Part shown: piece by piece, positions 34,041-44,385 of the stretch | Numbering within the stretch: the stretch's first letter is position 1 | Layout: each line of letters opens with the position of its first letter | Source of the DNA: an uncultured Bacteroidales bacterium | GTDB lineage: Bacteria; Bacteroidota; Bacteroidia; Bacteroidales; F082 | Direction of reading: 5' to 3' | Assembly: GCA_947303395.1 (NCBI GenBank) | Contig: CAMYYD010000001.1 | Span: forward strand, 186,001 to 250,000 | DNA: 64,000 bases | Notes under the pieces: model-generated | Told to the model about the DNA's origin: nothing | Seen by the model: the letters and a program-made list of their open reading frames with translations, nothing else | Database searches by the model: none | Translations under genes and position numbers: made by a program

Positions 34041-35390
34041 TTATTTAATGAATTGTGTGATCAAAATCACTGTAATTGCTAGTGGGGAAATGTATTTTAT
34101 TATGAAATACATCGCCTTTCTCAACCTCATGTTGACGGTGTTGTCGTTGGTGAACTCGTCATAAAAATCCTCTTTTTTCATCTTCCAGCCTAGGAAAATG
34201 ACTGTCAGCAAGCCTCCGATGGTCATTAAGAATGTGGCTGTGATGTAGTCGAGCAGGTTGAAAAAGCTGAAACTGCCGATTTTTAAACATGTATCGCTGT
34301 GCAGACTCAGGCTTGCTATTATGCAGAGCACAAAAACTCCGATTGCCGAGTAGGTGGTGGCTTTTTTGCGGCTGATGCCCAATTCTTCGGTGAAATACAG
34401 CACAGGTGCTTCGAGAAGTGAAATCGATGATGTGAGAGCTGCTATCGTCAGCAAAACGAAGAAAAACAGGCAGAAGAAATATCCGCCAGCCATCTGGTTG
34501 AACAGCATTGGCAGGGTGACGAAAGCCAGCGAGTCGCCTGCCTCCGGTGTGATGCCGAACGAGAACGCTGCCGGGAAAATCACTATGCCTGCCAGTATTG
34601 CGATGATGGTGTCGCAGATACAGACCGAAAACGCTGTGGAGGTGAGGTTGTCGTTCTTTGCTATGTATGAGCCGTAGGTTATCAAAATGCCCATGCCGAT
34701 GCTCAGCGAGAAGAATGCCTGTCCGAGTGCGTTGACCACTACAGTGCCGTTGATTTTCGAAAAATCGGGCTTGAGGAAGAACTTGACACCTTCGGCGGCA
34801 CCTGGCAATGTCAGCGCTTTGATGCCAAGGATTATCAGGATTCCGAGCAAAATAGGCATAAGTATCTTCGAATATTTCTCGATGCCTTTTGTCACGCCTT
34901 TGATGATGATGAAGGCGGTAAGGAAGACGAATACGGCTTCGCAGATGATGGGCTGCCATGTCTCTTCTTTCAGGCTGTCGAAACCAAATTGTACTGTAGC
35001 CAGATCCTTGCCGTGGTAATAGTTGGTGATTGCTTTCCACACTGCGTCGATGGTCCAGCCTGCCACTGTGCAGTAGAAGGCGAGGATGAGGAATGAGCAT
35101 ATCACTCCCAGATACCCTAATCTCGCCCAGCCTTTATGGCCTGGTGCGAGAGATTTGAACGCGCCCACTGGGTTCTTGCCCGAGCGTCGTCCGATGACGA
35201 ACTCTGTGACCATCAGAGGCAGTCCCATGAAGAGCACTATGGCGAGATATACGATGAAGAACGCACCTCCGCCGTTAGCACCCGCCTCGCATGGGAAACG
35301 GTAAATGTTGCCGAGACCGATTGCTGAGCCTGCCGCAGCAGCGATAATCCCGAATTTTGAACCGAAACTTTCTTTATTCTTTTTCTCCAT
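34041..35390 (-). CDS. Sodium-dependent transporter of the NSS (neurotransmitter:sodium symporter) family
   Basis: About 449 residues with 11-12 membrane segments, a LeuT-fold amino acid or related solute importer. Diagnostic text: GSAIGLGNIYRFPCEAGANGGGAF (unwound TM1) in short form GLGNIYRFP, and FFSLSIGMGILITYGSY in TM6. The first codon chosen is ATG 35390 (MEKKNKES); the frame extends to 35408. It overlaps the upp stop by about 17 bases, so it is read after upp, which might hint at nucleobase-linked transport, but NSS members usually carry amino acids. Confidence 0.9.
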   Translation of the reverse strand: MEKKNKESFGSKFGIIAAAAGSAIGLGNIYRFPCEAGANGGGAFFIVYLAIVLFMGLPLMVTEFVIGRRSGKNPVGAFKSLAPGHKGWARLGYLGVICSFLILAFYCTVAGWTIDAVWKAITNYYHGKDLATVQFGFDSLKEETWQPIICEAVFVFLTAFIIIKGVTKGIEKYSKILMPILLGILIILGIKALTLPGAAEGVKFFLKPDFSKINGTVVVNALGQAFFSLSIGMGILITYGSYIAKNDNLTSTAFSVCICDTIIAILAGIVIFPAAFSFGITPEAGDSLAFVTLPMLFNQMAGGYFFCLFFFVLLTIAALTSSISLLEAPVLYFTEELGISRKKATTYSAIGVFVLCIIASLSLHSDTCLKIGSFSFFNLLDYITATFLMTIGGLLTVIFLGWKMKKEDFYDEFTNDNTVNMRLRKAMYFIIKYISPLAITVILITQFIK

Positions 35391-36033
35391 AAGCCAAATC
35401 TCCTGCATCGCCTAAACCCGGTACGATATATGCCTTAGCTGTCAGCTCGGCATCGATATTTCCAACCCACAGCGTGGCATCGTATTTAGAGAGTTTTTTC
35501 TTCACATAATCGACGCCTTCCGCACTTGCGATGACTGCCACGAGATGTAGTTTCGACGGTTTCATCTCGTCATGAAGGAGACCGTCGAGGCACTGCACCA
35601 GTGATGAACCGGTGGCGAGCATAGGGTCGACGAGCATCAGCACACGGCCGTCGATGTTGGCGGCTGAATAATACTCGATACGAATCTCAAAATCTTCGTT
35701 TTTGTCGTATTTTCTGTACGCCGCGATAAAGGCGTTGTCGGCCTTGTCGAAAACGTTCAAAAAGCCTTGATGCAATGGCAATCCCGCACGCATGATGGTC
35801 GCCAAAACCGGCTGGTCGACAATGATGTTCATCTCTTTCTCGCCAAGCGGTGTGGTGACGCTAACGGTTTCATAATCAAGAGTTTTACTGATTTCGTATG
35901 CTATCAACTCACCGATGCGCTCGAGGTTTCTGCGAAAACGCATTCTGTCGCCTTGTACTTCAACGTTTCTCAACTCCGCGATGTAGTTGTTGATAATGGT
36001 GTTTTTTGCACCGACTTCTATAACTTTTACCAT
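35374..36033 (-). CDS. upp: Uracil phosphoribosyltransferase
   Basis: Converts uracil and PRPP to UMP in pyrimidine salvage. 219 residues. The PRPP-binding loop is LVDPMLATGSSLVQ, MRAGLPLHQGFLNVF precedes it, and the C-terminal uracil-binding region is YIVPGLGDAGDLAYG. It starts a minus-strand pair with the NSS transporter and follows the FemAB-like gene by only 6 bases. Confidence 0.95.
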   Translation of the reverse strand: MVKVIEVGAKNTIINNYIAELRNVEVQGDRMRFRRNLERIGELIAYEISKTLDYETVSVTTPLGEKEMNIIVDQPVLATIMRAGLPLHQGFLNVFDKADNAFIAAYRKYDKNEDFEIRIEYYSAANIDGRVLMLVDPMLATGSSLVQCLDGLLHDEMKPSKLHLVAVIASAEGVDYVKKKLSKYDATLWVGNIDAELTAKAYIVPGLGDAGDLAYGEKE

Positions 36034-36039
36034 GGTTTG

Positions 36040-36987
36040 TTAAATTTTATTTCGTTTTAAAAATTTCAATGCAAATTTATAAATTTTATTGAGTCGGTTG
36101 AACTTCAATTCCTGATAATATTTTGTCTCTCCTCCAAAGCCCTTGTAAAATCTGGCTAATCCTTCGTTGTCAGAACCTTCGAAATCGAGGGCGTAATCGG
36201 TTCCTGCGTACTTTTCGATGACGTGATTGAGCAAAAATGCCAGTCCGTGATTCTCTTTGTTCGACTCATCGGAACCGGAAAATAAAAACACGATTTTTTT
36301 GTGGCTTGTCATGAAAAATGCTCCTGCAACTAAATGATTATCAGAAGTTTGTGCTCCTAAAACAAAGCATTGGTTGTGATTTTTTGCTGCTTCGACCAAG
36401 CTCAACAACCGATTATATTCGTTGTCGCCCCAATGCTTAATATCTTTGCCTCTGTTTTTTCTGAAAAGCTCAATAATTGCTGATGGTTCTGCGTTTTCAA
36501 CGATTGTCAGACCGTCCTTTTTAGCTTTTGCGAGATTGCGCTTGGTGTTGGAGTGGTAGTTGGCAGCAATAACTGAATAATCTTGATTTAGTGAGAGCTC
36601 AATGTTGCGATGATTGCTTATTGCGCACCCTTTAATGACCTTAGAGTCTCTTGAGACCCTAAGGGCAGCGCATTTGATCTCCGCAAACTTGAATTTCCCT
36701 GGAATAGCTTCTAAAAACTGCTCAATTTTCTCTTCTGAAACTTCATTTTTCCCAAAAACTCCAAATTTTTGAGTGAAAAACGGCTGAAACAGATAATTTA
36801 TGCCGAATTTTTTGTTGCCAGTCAATGGCATTACAGTCTCATAATCGTCTTCGACCAGGGCTTCCCAATTCGGGTGAACCACGTCGAGATACCATGACCA
36901 GACATAGACAAGTCCGTCGGAACTTTGTGCGATACAATCATCCCAACATTGCTTATCTATCTGATTATGAGTTAAATAGCGTATCAT
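36040..36987 (-). CDS. FemAB/GNAT-like acyltransferase
   Basis: 315 residues from ATG 36987. The C-terminal half is an acetyltransferase_6/FemAB-type GNAT fold: YHSNTKRNLAKAKKDGL is typical of the family and YALDFEGSDNEGLARFYKGFG matches its end. Family members add amino acids to peptidoglycan bridges or acyl groups to cell-surface sugars. Its ATG overlaps the deacetylase stop as ATGA, so the two are coupled and both may act on envelope polysaccharide. Substrate unknown. Confidence 0.8.
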   Translation of the reverse strand: MIRYLTHNQIDKQCWDDCIAQSSDGLVYVWSWYLDVVHPNWEALVEDDYETVMPLTGNKKFGINYLFQPFFTQKFGVFGKNEVSEEKIEQFLEAIPGKFKFAEIKCAALRVSRDSKVIKGCAISNHRNIELSLNQDYSVIAANYHSNTKRNLAKAKKDGLTIVENAEPSAIIELFRKNRGKDIKHWGDNEYNRLLSLVEAAKNHNQCFVLGAQTSDNHLVAGAFFMTSHKKIVFLFSGSDESNKENHGLAFLLNHVIEKYAGTDYALDFEGSDNEGLARFYKGFGGETKYYQELKFNRLNKIYKFALKFLKRNKI

Positions 36988-38300
36988 GACTTGTCGAGGG
37001 CATAGTCGAGGATTCTTCTGTATAGAGCCTTCCAACCTGTCCAGCGTTTCTCGTCGCTGAGCGTCTCGTTATGCCACAGAAGGATGAAAGTTCCGTTCAC
37101 GTTTTTCACTTCTTGAATGAGTTTTACGGCTTTTTCATACGATTCTTCGATGTTCAACTCGAGATAATCGCGCATGGTGCCGTCCATTACTGCGAACGGG
37201 TGGATATTGAGATTTGTGATGTTGTCGTGTTCAAGGTCGTAGAAACGGAAGGTGTCGGCGATGCCTGCACGGAAACCTGCTAGCGAGGCATAACCCATTG
37301 TGTAGTCGTCAGTTATATCCAAATCGATAAGGATCTGATAGCTGAGCGGCATGCGAAGTCGCAGGAAATGTTGGCGGCTCGTGGTGATTTCGCGGTTCAG
37401 CACTTTCGACAGCTTGCCAAGCTCCGTCTTGACTTTTTCCTTGTTCAGATACGAATTAAACGACGGATGGATACCCACTTTTGCGTAATCGCCGAGGCGT
37501 TTTATCAAGTTCTGGAAATTTGTGTTCCTGAGAGAAATATTTTTGTCGTTGATGTCGTATTCTCCGCAAAGGATGAAATATAAAGGTTTGAGTTTCAGCT
37601 CTTTCTGCAGCTGAATCTGATAGTCGAAAGTGTCGAATGGGTCTTGCTCTTTGCCTAAAATAACGTTCCATCTTTTCTTAAACTCTTGAAAATCAAGGTT
37701 TAAAAGGTCGCGAGCTGACGATGCCAAGGTTCTGAATATACCTTTGTTTTTATATGACCAGGCAGCATCGACATCGTAGGTCGGAATGAAAGAGAACGAC
37801 TTCTTTTTCAGCTGTAAATCCGGGTAAATTGCCTTTAAAACATTTCCCAGTTCAATGGCCCAAATGTTTACCAATGGCTTCTCTAACATATTCATTTTGA
37901 ATAAGATAGAGTCTTTTGCCTGGAAGCGGTTGTACTTGTCGTTGATGTGCGGCAGATACTCCTCGTAGCGTGTCACAAGGTAAAAAGAGGCGGCGAAGAT
38001 GTCGAAAGGAAAAACTGACTTCTCGTTGTAAACTGGGAAGAACGCTTTAACATCTTTATAATCAATGATTTTGAGCTCTTTTTCAGTGATATCGTGCTCA
38101 AAAAGCAGGCTTGTGGCTTTCTGGAAAGGCTCGTTCCAAAACTGGTTGTTGCCGTAATGAAACTTTGGCCCGTTGAACGACGTAAACGTCTCGTTGTCGG
38201 TTGTAAATTTAAATGAAATACCAAGTAAGTCTTTGATAATCAAGTCAAAGATATAATGCAGACGGTTGGTCGTTTTCGGTACTAAAATGAGCATATCCAT
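36984..38300 (-). CDS. Polysaccharide deacetylase-like protein with DUF7033 N-terminus
   Basis: About 438 residues. The N-terminal ~190 residues (VPKTTNRLHYIFDLI, FPFDIFAASFYLVTRYEEYL) match the DUF7033 region found before NodB-like domains in Bacteroidota. The C-terminal part is a NodB-type fold: FIPTYDVDAAW carries the metal Asp pair and KVGIHPSFNSY the metal His. The start ATG 38300 (MDMLILVPK) was chosen over 38315. It is coupled to the FemAB-like gene, pointing to polysaccharide modification. Confidence 0.82.
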   Translation of the reverse strand: MDMLILVPKTTNRLHYIFDLIIKDLLGISFKFTTDNETFTSFNGPKFHYGNNQFWNEPFQKATSLLFEHDITEKELKIIDYKDVKAFFPVYNEKSVFPFDIFAASFYLVTRYEEYLPHINDKYNRFQAKDSILFKMNMLEKPLVNIWAIELGNVLKAIYPDLQLKKKSFSFIPTYDVDAAWSYKNKGIFRTLASSARDLLNLDFQEFKKRWNVILGKEQDPFDTFDYQIQLQKELKLKPLYFILCGEYDINDKNISLRNTNFQNLIKRLGDYAKVGIHPSFNSYLNKEKVKTELGKLSKVLNREITTSRQHFLRLRMPLSYQILIDLDITDDYTMGYASLAGFRAGIADTFRFYDLEHDNITNLNIHPFAVMDGTMRDYLELNIEESYEKAVKLIQEVKNVNGTFILLWHNETLSDEKRWTGWKALYRRILDYALDKS

Positions 38301-38333
38301 ATTGCAAAGATACAATTTTTCTAAAAAAACAAG

Positions 38334-40559
38334 CTAAATTTCAATTTTTTCTTTCAGACGTATGTCGTCAGACGAAGCGCCGACCATGATTGTGAACTCG
38401 CCTGGCTCGAGATTTTCCGTTGGGATTGTGAATGTAAAATGTTTAGTCTCACCCTTTAGGATGAAGATACGTTTAAATCCTTTGAGCAGTTTCTCGGCTG
38501 GGGTGATGGAGGCATATTCGTCGCGAATGTAGAGTTGAACGACCTCATCGCCGTGATAATCGCCAATGTTTTTGACATCGACGGAGACTTCTATTGTATC
38601 ATTTAATTTATTGACAATCAGATTACTATATTCGAATTTTGTATAGCTCAAACCATGGCCGAAGCAGAACAGAGGTGTGCTCTCGCATTCGACGTAGTCG
38701 TGAGGTTTCGGTTGTGAATAATAAATTGGAATTTGACCTGTGTTGCGAGGTTGCGATATCGGCAAACGTCCGGCAGGGTTGTAGTTTCCGAAGATTATGT
38801 CAGCGATGGCATTGCCGCCTTGTTCGCCAGGGTAGAAGGCGGTGAGAAGTGCGTTGGCGACCTCATTGGCGGTGTTTTTAAGCAGCGGGCGACCTTCTAT
38901 GTAAACAATAATCAATGGTTTATGCAGCTTTGCGATTTCTTTTATCAAATCTTCCTGCAATCCTGATAGTTCGAGTGAGACTCGGTCGTAGCCTTCGCCG
39001 CAGTCCATGTCGGAGATGTGGTCGTTGACGACAGCGGCGCCTGTCGATTCGTACGATGTCTTGAAGTCGCGGGCGCTTGAACCTCCGACCACCAAAATGG
39101 TGACATCAGCTGATTTCGCCTCATTAACAGCCTCTTTGAAATCAGCATCTGTTGTGTCACGCACAGAGCATCCTTTGGCGTAAAAGAAGTTGGTTCCATC
39201 TTTGGCCCGGTTAATGATGCCATCAAAAACGGTAACGATGTGGTTGGGATTCTGTGGTGCGGTGTAATCACCCAGTTGGTTGTACATATTGTCGGCATTC
39301 GGTCCGATAATGGCAATTGAAACGATATCATGTGACAATGGCAGGATGCCGTCATTTTTCAATAAAACGATTGATTTTTGCGCCGTTTGCAACGTCTGTT
39401 GAGACGCACTGCCGTGCGTCTTTACAACGTCGTTGTCAGGAACGTCAATATACGGATTATCAAACAACCCGATTTCATATTTGAACCGTAAAACCCTGCG
39501 AACGGCATCATCGACGTTTTCGATTGGCACTAAACCTTGTTCGACGGCAGTTTTCAGATATGTGCCGTAATTTGATGCACCGAGGTCGATATCAACGCCC
39601 GCGTTGATGGCCTGTGCTGTCGCCTCCAGCTGGCTCGCTGCTGTCCTGTGTGTGCTATGCAACGCCCAGATGCTTCCGAGGTCGGAGAACACCACGCCTT
39701 TGAATCCCCATTGTTTGCGTAGAACATCTTTCAAAAGCCAACTGTTTGATGTACAAGGTACTCCGTCGATGGAATTGTATGATGTCATGATGCTTTTTGC
39801 ACCGTTTTTTACTGCGATTTCAAAGTTTGAGAGGTAATCCGACATCAGATAATTCGGTCCCGTCTGTGCGGCGGCGCCGTTATGTCCGCCTTCCGGGATG
39901 CCGTACGCCGCAAAATGTTTCACCGTCGCTCCGACGTGCTCCTGCATTCCGCGTATCATGGCACTGCCTAATGTTCCCGAAAGATACGGGTCCTCGCCGA
40001 AAGTCTCTTCCACTCTCGACCAGCGCGGATCTCTTGCAATGTCGAGCACCGGACCGTATCCGAACTGAGCGCCTCGGCCTGCGGCCTCGGCCCCTATCGC
40101 GTCACCTACTTTATACAATAACTCCTCGTCCCAAGTCGCAGCCATTCCAAGTCCCGTCGGATACACTGAGGCACCAACAGCCATCAGGCCATGCGGACAC
40201 TCTTCGGCAAAATAAATTGGAATGCCAAGACGAGTGTTTTCAACAGCATAACGCTGCATCTCATTGTAAATCAATGCTGACTCACGAGCGTCAGGACCAG
40301 TCTCAAGGGTTTTCTGCGACCACGGGTCGGCACGCAATACAGCCCAGAATCCGCCGACAGGCAAGGTGTCGATGAGTGCTTTGTACGATTCATTGTCGTA
40401 AAGATTGAATCCAATCGGACAACACAACTGGCCGATCTTCTCGTCTAACGTCATCTGACTCAATAAGTTATCGACTTTTTTGTCGATATCATCTTTCTGT
40501 GGCGCTGTGCACGAAATCAGCAATGACAGCAATAATATGATGTAAATCTTCGTTTTCAT
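38334..40559 (-). CDS. Glycoside hydrolase family 3 lipoprotein (beta-glucosidase/beta-xylosidase type)
   Basis: 741 residues. Lipobox LLISCTAP predicts lipidation at Cys17, so it is anchored in the periplasm or outer membrane. The GH3 N-terminal barrel has KHFAAYG (214-220) and the nucleophile Asp293 in VVFSDLGSIW; the C-terminal domain has SARDFKTSYES-type loops and ends in a fibronectin III-like domain (EVVQLYIRDEYASITPAEK). It releases terminal beta-linked sugars from oligosaccharides. No SusC/SusD genes are linked. It lies divergent from the small ORF and the C25 protease. Confidence 0.92.
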   Translation of the reverse strand: MKTKIYIILLLSLLISCTAPQKDDIDKKVDNLLSQMTLDEKIGQLCCPIGFNLYDNESYKALIDTLPVGGFWAVLRADPWSQKTLETGPDARESALIYNEMQRYAVENTRLGIPIYFAEECPHGLMAVGASVYPTGLGMAATWDEELLYKVGDAIGAEAAGRGAQFGYGPVLDIARDPRWSRVEETFGEDPYLSGTLGSAMIRGMQEHVGATVKHFAAYGIPEGGHNGAAAQTGPNYLMSDYLSNFEIAVKNGAKSIMTSYNSIDGVPCTSNSWLLKDVLRKQWGFKGVVFSDLGSIWALHSTHRTAASQLEATAQAINAGVDIDLGASNYGTYLKTAVEQGLVPIENVDDAVRRVLRFKYEIGLFDNPYIDVPDNDVVKTHGSASQQTLQTAQKSIVLLKNDGILPLSHDIVSIAIIGPNADNMYNQLGDYTAPQNPNHIVTVFDGIINRAKDGTNFFYAKGCSVRDTTDADFKEAVNEAKSADVTILVVGGSSARDFKTSYESTGAAVVNDHISDMDCGEGYDRVSLELSGLQEDLIKEIAKLHKPLIIVYIEGRPLLKNTANEVANALLTAFYPGEQGGNAIADIIFGNYNPAGRLPISQPRNTGQIPIYYSQPKPHDYVECESTPLFCFGHGLSYTKFEYSNLIVNKLNDTIEVSVDVKNIGDYHGDEVVQLYIRDEYASITPAEKLLKGFKRIFILKGETKHFTFTIPTENLEPGEFTIMVGASSDDIRLKEKIEI

Positions 40560-40746
40560 ACTACAAAATTACAAAGAAATCCATTTCGATGTGAAATTTT
40601 TGCAAAAAAAAGCACCTATTTGTAAAAAAAATTGTACTTTTGCATTCTTTTATTAAACGTAATCAAAGTAACTGAAAACATAACTGATATAATTGATCTT
40701 TAAAGAATTAGGTAAGTATGAGTAAAATTTTAAATTAAAAATTAAG

Positions 40747-40965
40747 ATGATCTTTGAGACTAAATTCAATGTTGGAGATGATTTTTGGGTTATGACAAAT
40801 AATAAACCCACGAAGTTTACTCTTGATGCAGTTTATATCAGTATTAAGAGCAAAGGCATACATATTTCATACGAAGCAAAGCATAGGAGTTATGATCGTG
40901 ATGCTTTTACGTTTAATTCGTATGATTGTTATGCTTCCAAAGAAGAATTGATAAAATCATTATAG
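40747..40965 (+). CDS. Small hypothetical protein
   Basis: 72 residues, MIFETKFNVGDDFWVMTNN at the start, no signal peptide or membrane segment. The text (VGDDFWVMTNNKPTKFTLDAVYI) resembles the beta-barrel entry of small regulatory or SH3-like proteins, but I do not recognise a family. It sits 22 bases before the C25 protease ATG, behind a -7 box at 40635-40642, which suggests co-transcription. It is short but has plausible start context and codon usage like its neighbours. Confidence 0.5.
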   Translation: MIFETKFNVGDDFWVMTNNKPTKFTLDAVYISIKSKGIHISYEAKHRSYDRDAFTFNSYDCYASKEELIKSL

Positions 40966-40987
40966 ATTAACCATTAAAATTTATAAA

Positions 40988-43900
40988 ATGAAAAAAATTA
41001 CGTTTTTTGTGCTTCTGTCGATAATGAGCATGATTACTTTCGCTCAGACAGTTGAAATGACTTATCACTTTGATAATCCGAAAGTTACAGAGCTTCGTGG
41101 TTATCAGCAAATCAACTTTGCCGGCTGTTTGCAGACCGCTGTCGCCGGAAATCCGTCACTTCCATATCAGATGGTGAGTTTGGTCCTGCCACAAGGTGCC
41201 GAAGCTGAATCAATCGAGGTTGAACTCTCTGATTTTCAAGAGATTGAAGACTCGATGAGTCTTTTCCCATATCAGCCGTCAAGAACGATGAGCGATAAGG
41301 GACAAAAAGAATTGGTGATAAACGATGTCGTGTATGCTTCAAAGAGTGTGTATCCAGCTGAAAATCACGGAGTTGTGACAACTCAATACAAGAACGGATA
41401 CGGCTTCGCTTTCGCTTCATTCACTCCAGTGCAGTATATCCCTTCAGAAGGTAAGGTGATGTATGCTAAAACAGCGAATGTGCGAGTAAACACTAAGGCT
41501 TCGAAATACGACCATAGCAATATGCTTTGGGATACACAGGAAATCAAAAATACTGTGAAACGTCTCGCTCAGAATCCTGAGATGGTAGAAAATTACCAGA
41601 CAAAAGGTCGCGAGGTGACAAACTACGATGTTTTGATCATCACAGGCTCGGAGTTTGTTAGCGGATATGCCGAATATTGTGAGTACTACAACAGCATCGG
41701 TATGCGTAACCAAATCGTTACCACAGATGAAATCTACACCACGATGTCGGGTATCGACAATCAGGATAAGATTCGTAACTACATCATTCAAGAATATCAG
41801 AACAATGGTATCGTTATGGTCGTTCTGGGTGGCGATGTCAATATCGTGCCTTACCGCGGCTTCTTCTGCCAGGTTCAGTCAAGCAGTCTTTATGAAAGCA
41901 ACGACATCCCGGCCGACCTTTATTATTCTGGTCTCGACGGTACTTGGAATGATAATAATGACGGTCATTGGGGCGAGCCTGGTGAGGACGACCTCATGCC
42001 TGAAATCGGTGTCAGCCGTATGTCATTCAAGACAGCAACTGAGCTTCAAAATATGATTCACAAAACCTTGTCATATCAGCAAAATCCAGTTATGGGCGAG
42101 TTCCACAAGGTGATTTTGGCAGGCGAGCATCTTTATGATAACCCGAATACAAACGGCTCTGATTATCTCGAACTTCTCATTGGAACACATGACGACAATG
42201 GTTATACAACTGTCGGATATCCAACGACTTACGACTTTACTAAGCTCTATGAGGAACTTGGCACTTGGAGTGGCTCGGCATTGAAGCAGGCTATCAACGC
42301 AGGTACAAGCTATGTGCACCACGACGGACACGCTAACTCGGGCTACGTTGCTGGTTGGTATGGCGTTTCGAACAGCGATTTCTCAGGTGCTAACGGTGTT
42401 GACCACAACTACACATTCTTCCATTCACAAGGCTGTGACTGCGGCGCTTTTGATGAAAACTGCATCCTTGAAAAGATGGTGACAATTGAGAACTTTGCTG
42501 TAGCCGTCATTGGAAACTCACGTTACGGATGGTTTAACGAAGGTCAGACCGAAGGTCCTGGCGCTCACCTCGAAAGAGAGATGACCGATGCACAGTGGGG
42601 CGACCGCATCGGATGGCTCAGCGTGGCTCATGCTGATGGCAAATGCATGACAGCTCCATGGGTTACAGCTCCTGGTCAGTTTGAAGAAGGCGCATTGCGT
42701 TGGAACTTCTACGACATGAACGTCCTTGGTGACGGCGTTGTCAACGTGTGGCTCGACGAGCCTATGACAGCTGTCGTCGATGCTCCTGCACAAGTGGTGA
42801 TCGGAACTCAGTCGATTGACGTGAACGTGACCGACGAAAACGGCAACGGCTTGATGCACTACCGCTGTCTTGTTTACATGGATGGCGAAGTCATTGCAAT
42901 GGGCTTCACCGATGAGAATGGTGTGGCTGAAATTGAATTCGAAGGTGGCTTGCAGAGTGTTGGCACTATGATCATGAAGGTGTCAGGTGTCAACTCATAT
43001 CCTCAGGATGTCGAGATGATGGCAGTGCCAAGCGACACACCATACGTCGTTTACGAAAGCTACACATTGAATGGCGGCGAACAGATAGAATACAATGGAA
43101 ACTATAGCTTCAACATGGTTGTGAAAAACGTTGGTAGCGTGAACGCAAACAATGTGACGGCGACTATTTCTTGCGATAACGAAAATGTTACTATCAGCCA
43201 GCCGACAGCGACTGTTGGTAACGTCAATGGCAGTCAGAGCGTTACACTTGAAAACGCTTTCGCTTTCACAGTGAGCAATAATGTTCCGAACAACACCAAT
43301 GTTCGTTTCAACATCACTTGCACCGACGGCACCGACACATGGGAGAGCCATTTCAACGCAAGAATCTATGCTCCTGAGTTTGTGTTGGTTAGCGCAGTTC
43401 TTGAGACTTCAACTGGCGGCGCTTTGAATCCTGGCGACAGCGGAACTGTTCATTTCACCTTGGCAAACAACGGCGGAGCAGCAGTGCCATCAGCTGTGTT
43501 CAGAATCTACAACTCACACGGCGATATCAGTATCAACACCACAGAGTGGACTTATGGTGAAATCGCTGCTGGTCAGGAGTTTACAGCCGACATGGAATTT
43601 ACGTTGAGCTACAGTGTTGAGGTCGGCACTATGTATCAGCTGTTCTATGCAGCTATTTATGGCAATTACAGCACCACTGACTCTTATTACATCTCTGTCG
43701 GACAATCGATGGACGGCTTTGAGACTGGCGACTTCAGTGCTTTCAACTGGCACAGCGCAAGCCCGATTTACGCATGGGAAGTGACAACTCAGAACCCTTA
43801 CGAAGGTATGTACTGCGCTAAATCATCAGCAATTAATGATGGTGAGACATCAGCATTGTACATCACAGTGGAACTCGGCACCGATGGCGAAGTGAGCTTC

Positions 43901-44362
43901 TATTATAAGGTGTCGTCAGAATCAAACTACGACAAACTTCACTTCAAGATTGACGGTGTGGAGAAAAACAACTGGTCGGGAGAAGTTTCTTGGGCGCAGG
44001 CTTCTTATGCCTTGACACCTGGTTCTCACGAGCTTAGATGGGAATATTCAAAAGACGTTTCTGTGTCGAGCGGCTCTGACTGCGCTTGGATCGACAACGT
44101 GGTGTTCCCTCCAACAACAATTATCACTGATGTTGAAACCGTCGTTGAACACAAAGTGACCGTTTATCCTAACCCGATGAACGATGTTTTGAACATCCAA
44201 CTCGGTGACAATCAATCTGATGTGGTGATTTACAATAGCCTCGGACAGGTTGTAAGACGTTATGACAACGTTTCAGGCGACATGCAAATCAACGTTGAAG
44301 ACCTCAACGCAGGAATGTATTTCATTAAGATTTGTGATGAGGTAATCAAGGTTGTTAAATAA
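40988..44362 (+). CDS. Gingipain-like C25 cysteine peptidase with T9SS sorting domain
   Basis: 1124 residues. Signal peptide MKKITFFVLLSIMSMI to FAQT. A propeptide region (about 20-190) precedes the C25 catalytic domain: a VVLGGDVNIVPYRGF strand, catalytic His in YVHHDGHANSG (about 443) and Cys in HSQGCDCGAFD (about 482). Downstream Ig-like beta domains (CARDB-like, 570-870) and a MAM/LamG-like jellyroll (about 890-1040) follow. The last ~75 residues are a T9SS sorting domain (VTVYPNPMNDVLNIQL, ending VIKVVK). A secreted endopeptidase is predicted; Arg or Lys preference cannot be read from the sequence. Confidence 0.9.
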   Translation: MKKITFFVLLSIMSMITFAQTVEMTYHFDNPKVTELRGYQQINFAGCLQTAVAGNPSLPYQMVSLVLPQGAEAESIEVELSDFQEIEDSMSLFPYQPSRTMSDKGQKELVINDVVYASKSVYPAENHGVVTTQYKNGYGFAFASFTPVQYIPSEGKVMYAKTANVRVNTKASKYDHSNMLWDTQEIKNTVKRLAQNPEMVENYQTKGREVTNYDVLIITGSEFVSGYAEYCEYYNSIGMRNQIVTTDEIYTTMSGIDNQDKIRNYIIQEYQNNGIVMVVLGGDVNIVPYRGFFCQVQSSSLYESNDIPADLYYSGLDGTWNDNNDGHWGEPGEDDLMPEIGVSRMSFKTATELQNMIHKTLSYQQNPVMGEFHKVILAGEHLYDNPNTNGSDYLELLIGTHDDNGYTTVGYPTTYDFTKLYEELGTWSGSALKQAINAGTSYVHHDGHANSGYVAGWYGVSNSDFSGANGVDHNYTFFHSQGCDCGAFDENCILEKMVTIENFAVAVIGNSRYGWFNEGQTEGPGAHLEREMTDAQWGDRIGWLSVAHADGKCMTAPWVTAPGQFEEGALRWNFYDMNVLGDGVVNVWLDEPMTAVVDAPAQVVIGTQSIDVNVTDENGNGLMHYRCLVYMDGEVIAMGFTDENGVAEIEFEGGLQSVGTMIMKVSGVNSYPQDVEMMAVPSDTPYVVYESYTLNGGEQIEYNGNYSFNMVVKNVGSVNANNVTATISCDNENVTISQPTATVGNVNGSQSVTLENAFAFTVSNNVPNNTNVRFNITCTDGTDTWESHFNARIYAPEFVLVSAVLETSTGGALNPGDSGTVHFTLANNGGAAVPSAVFRIYNSHGDISINTTEWTYGEIAAGQEFTADMEFTLSYSVEVGTMYQLFYAAIYGNYSTTDSYYISVGQSMDGFETGDFSAFNWHSASPIYAWEVTTQNPYEGMYCAKSSAINDGETSALYITVELGTDGEVSFYYKVSSESNYDKLHFKIDGVEKNNWSGEVSWAQASYALTPGSHELRWEYSKDVSVSSGSDCAWIDNVVFPPTTIITDVETVVEHKVTVYPNPMNDVLNIQLGDNQSDVVIYNSLGQVVRRYDNVSGDMQINVEDLNAGMYFIKICDEVIKVVK

Positions 44363-44385
44363 TAAACAACGATAACGAAAACATT

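Noticed and set aside
34159..35100. A 313-codon minus-strand open frame rich in Arg, His and Ser
   Set aside because: Lies inside the NSS symporter gene in another frame; composition and lack of motifs mark it as a shadow.
40564..40571. TAATTTTG on the minus strand as the GH3 promoter
   Set aside because: It lies only 5 bases before the ATG, so the transcript would start inside the gene.
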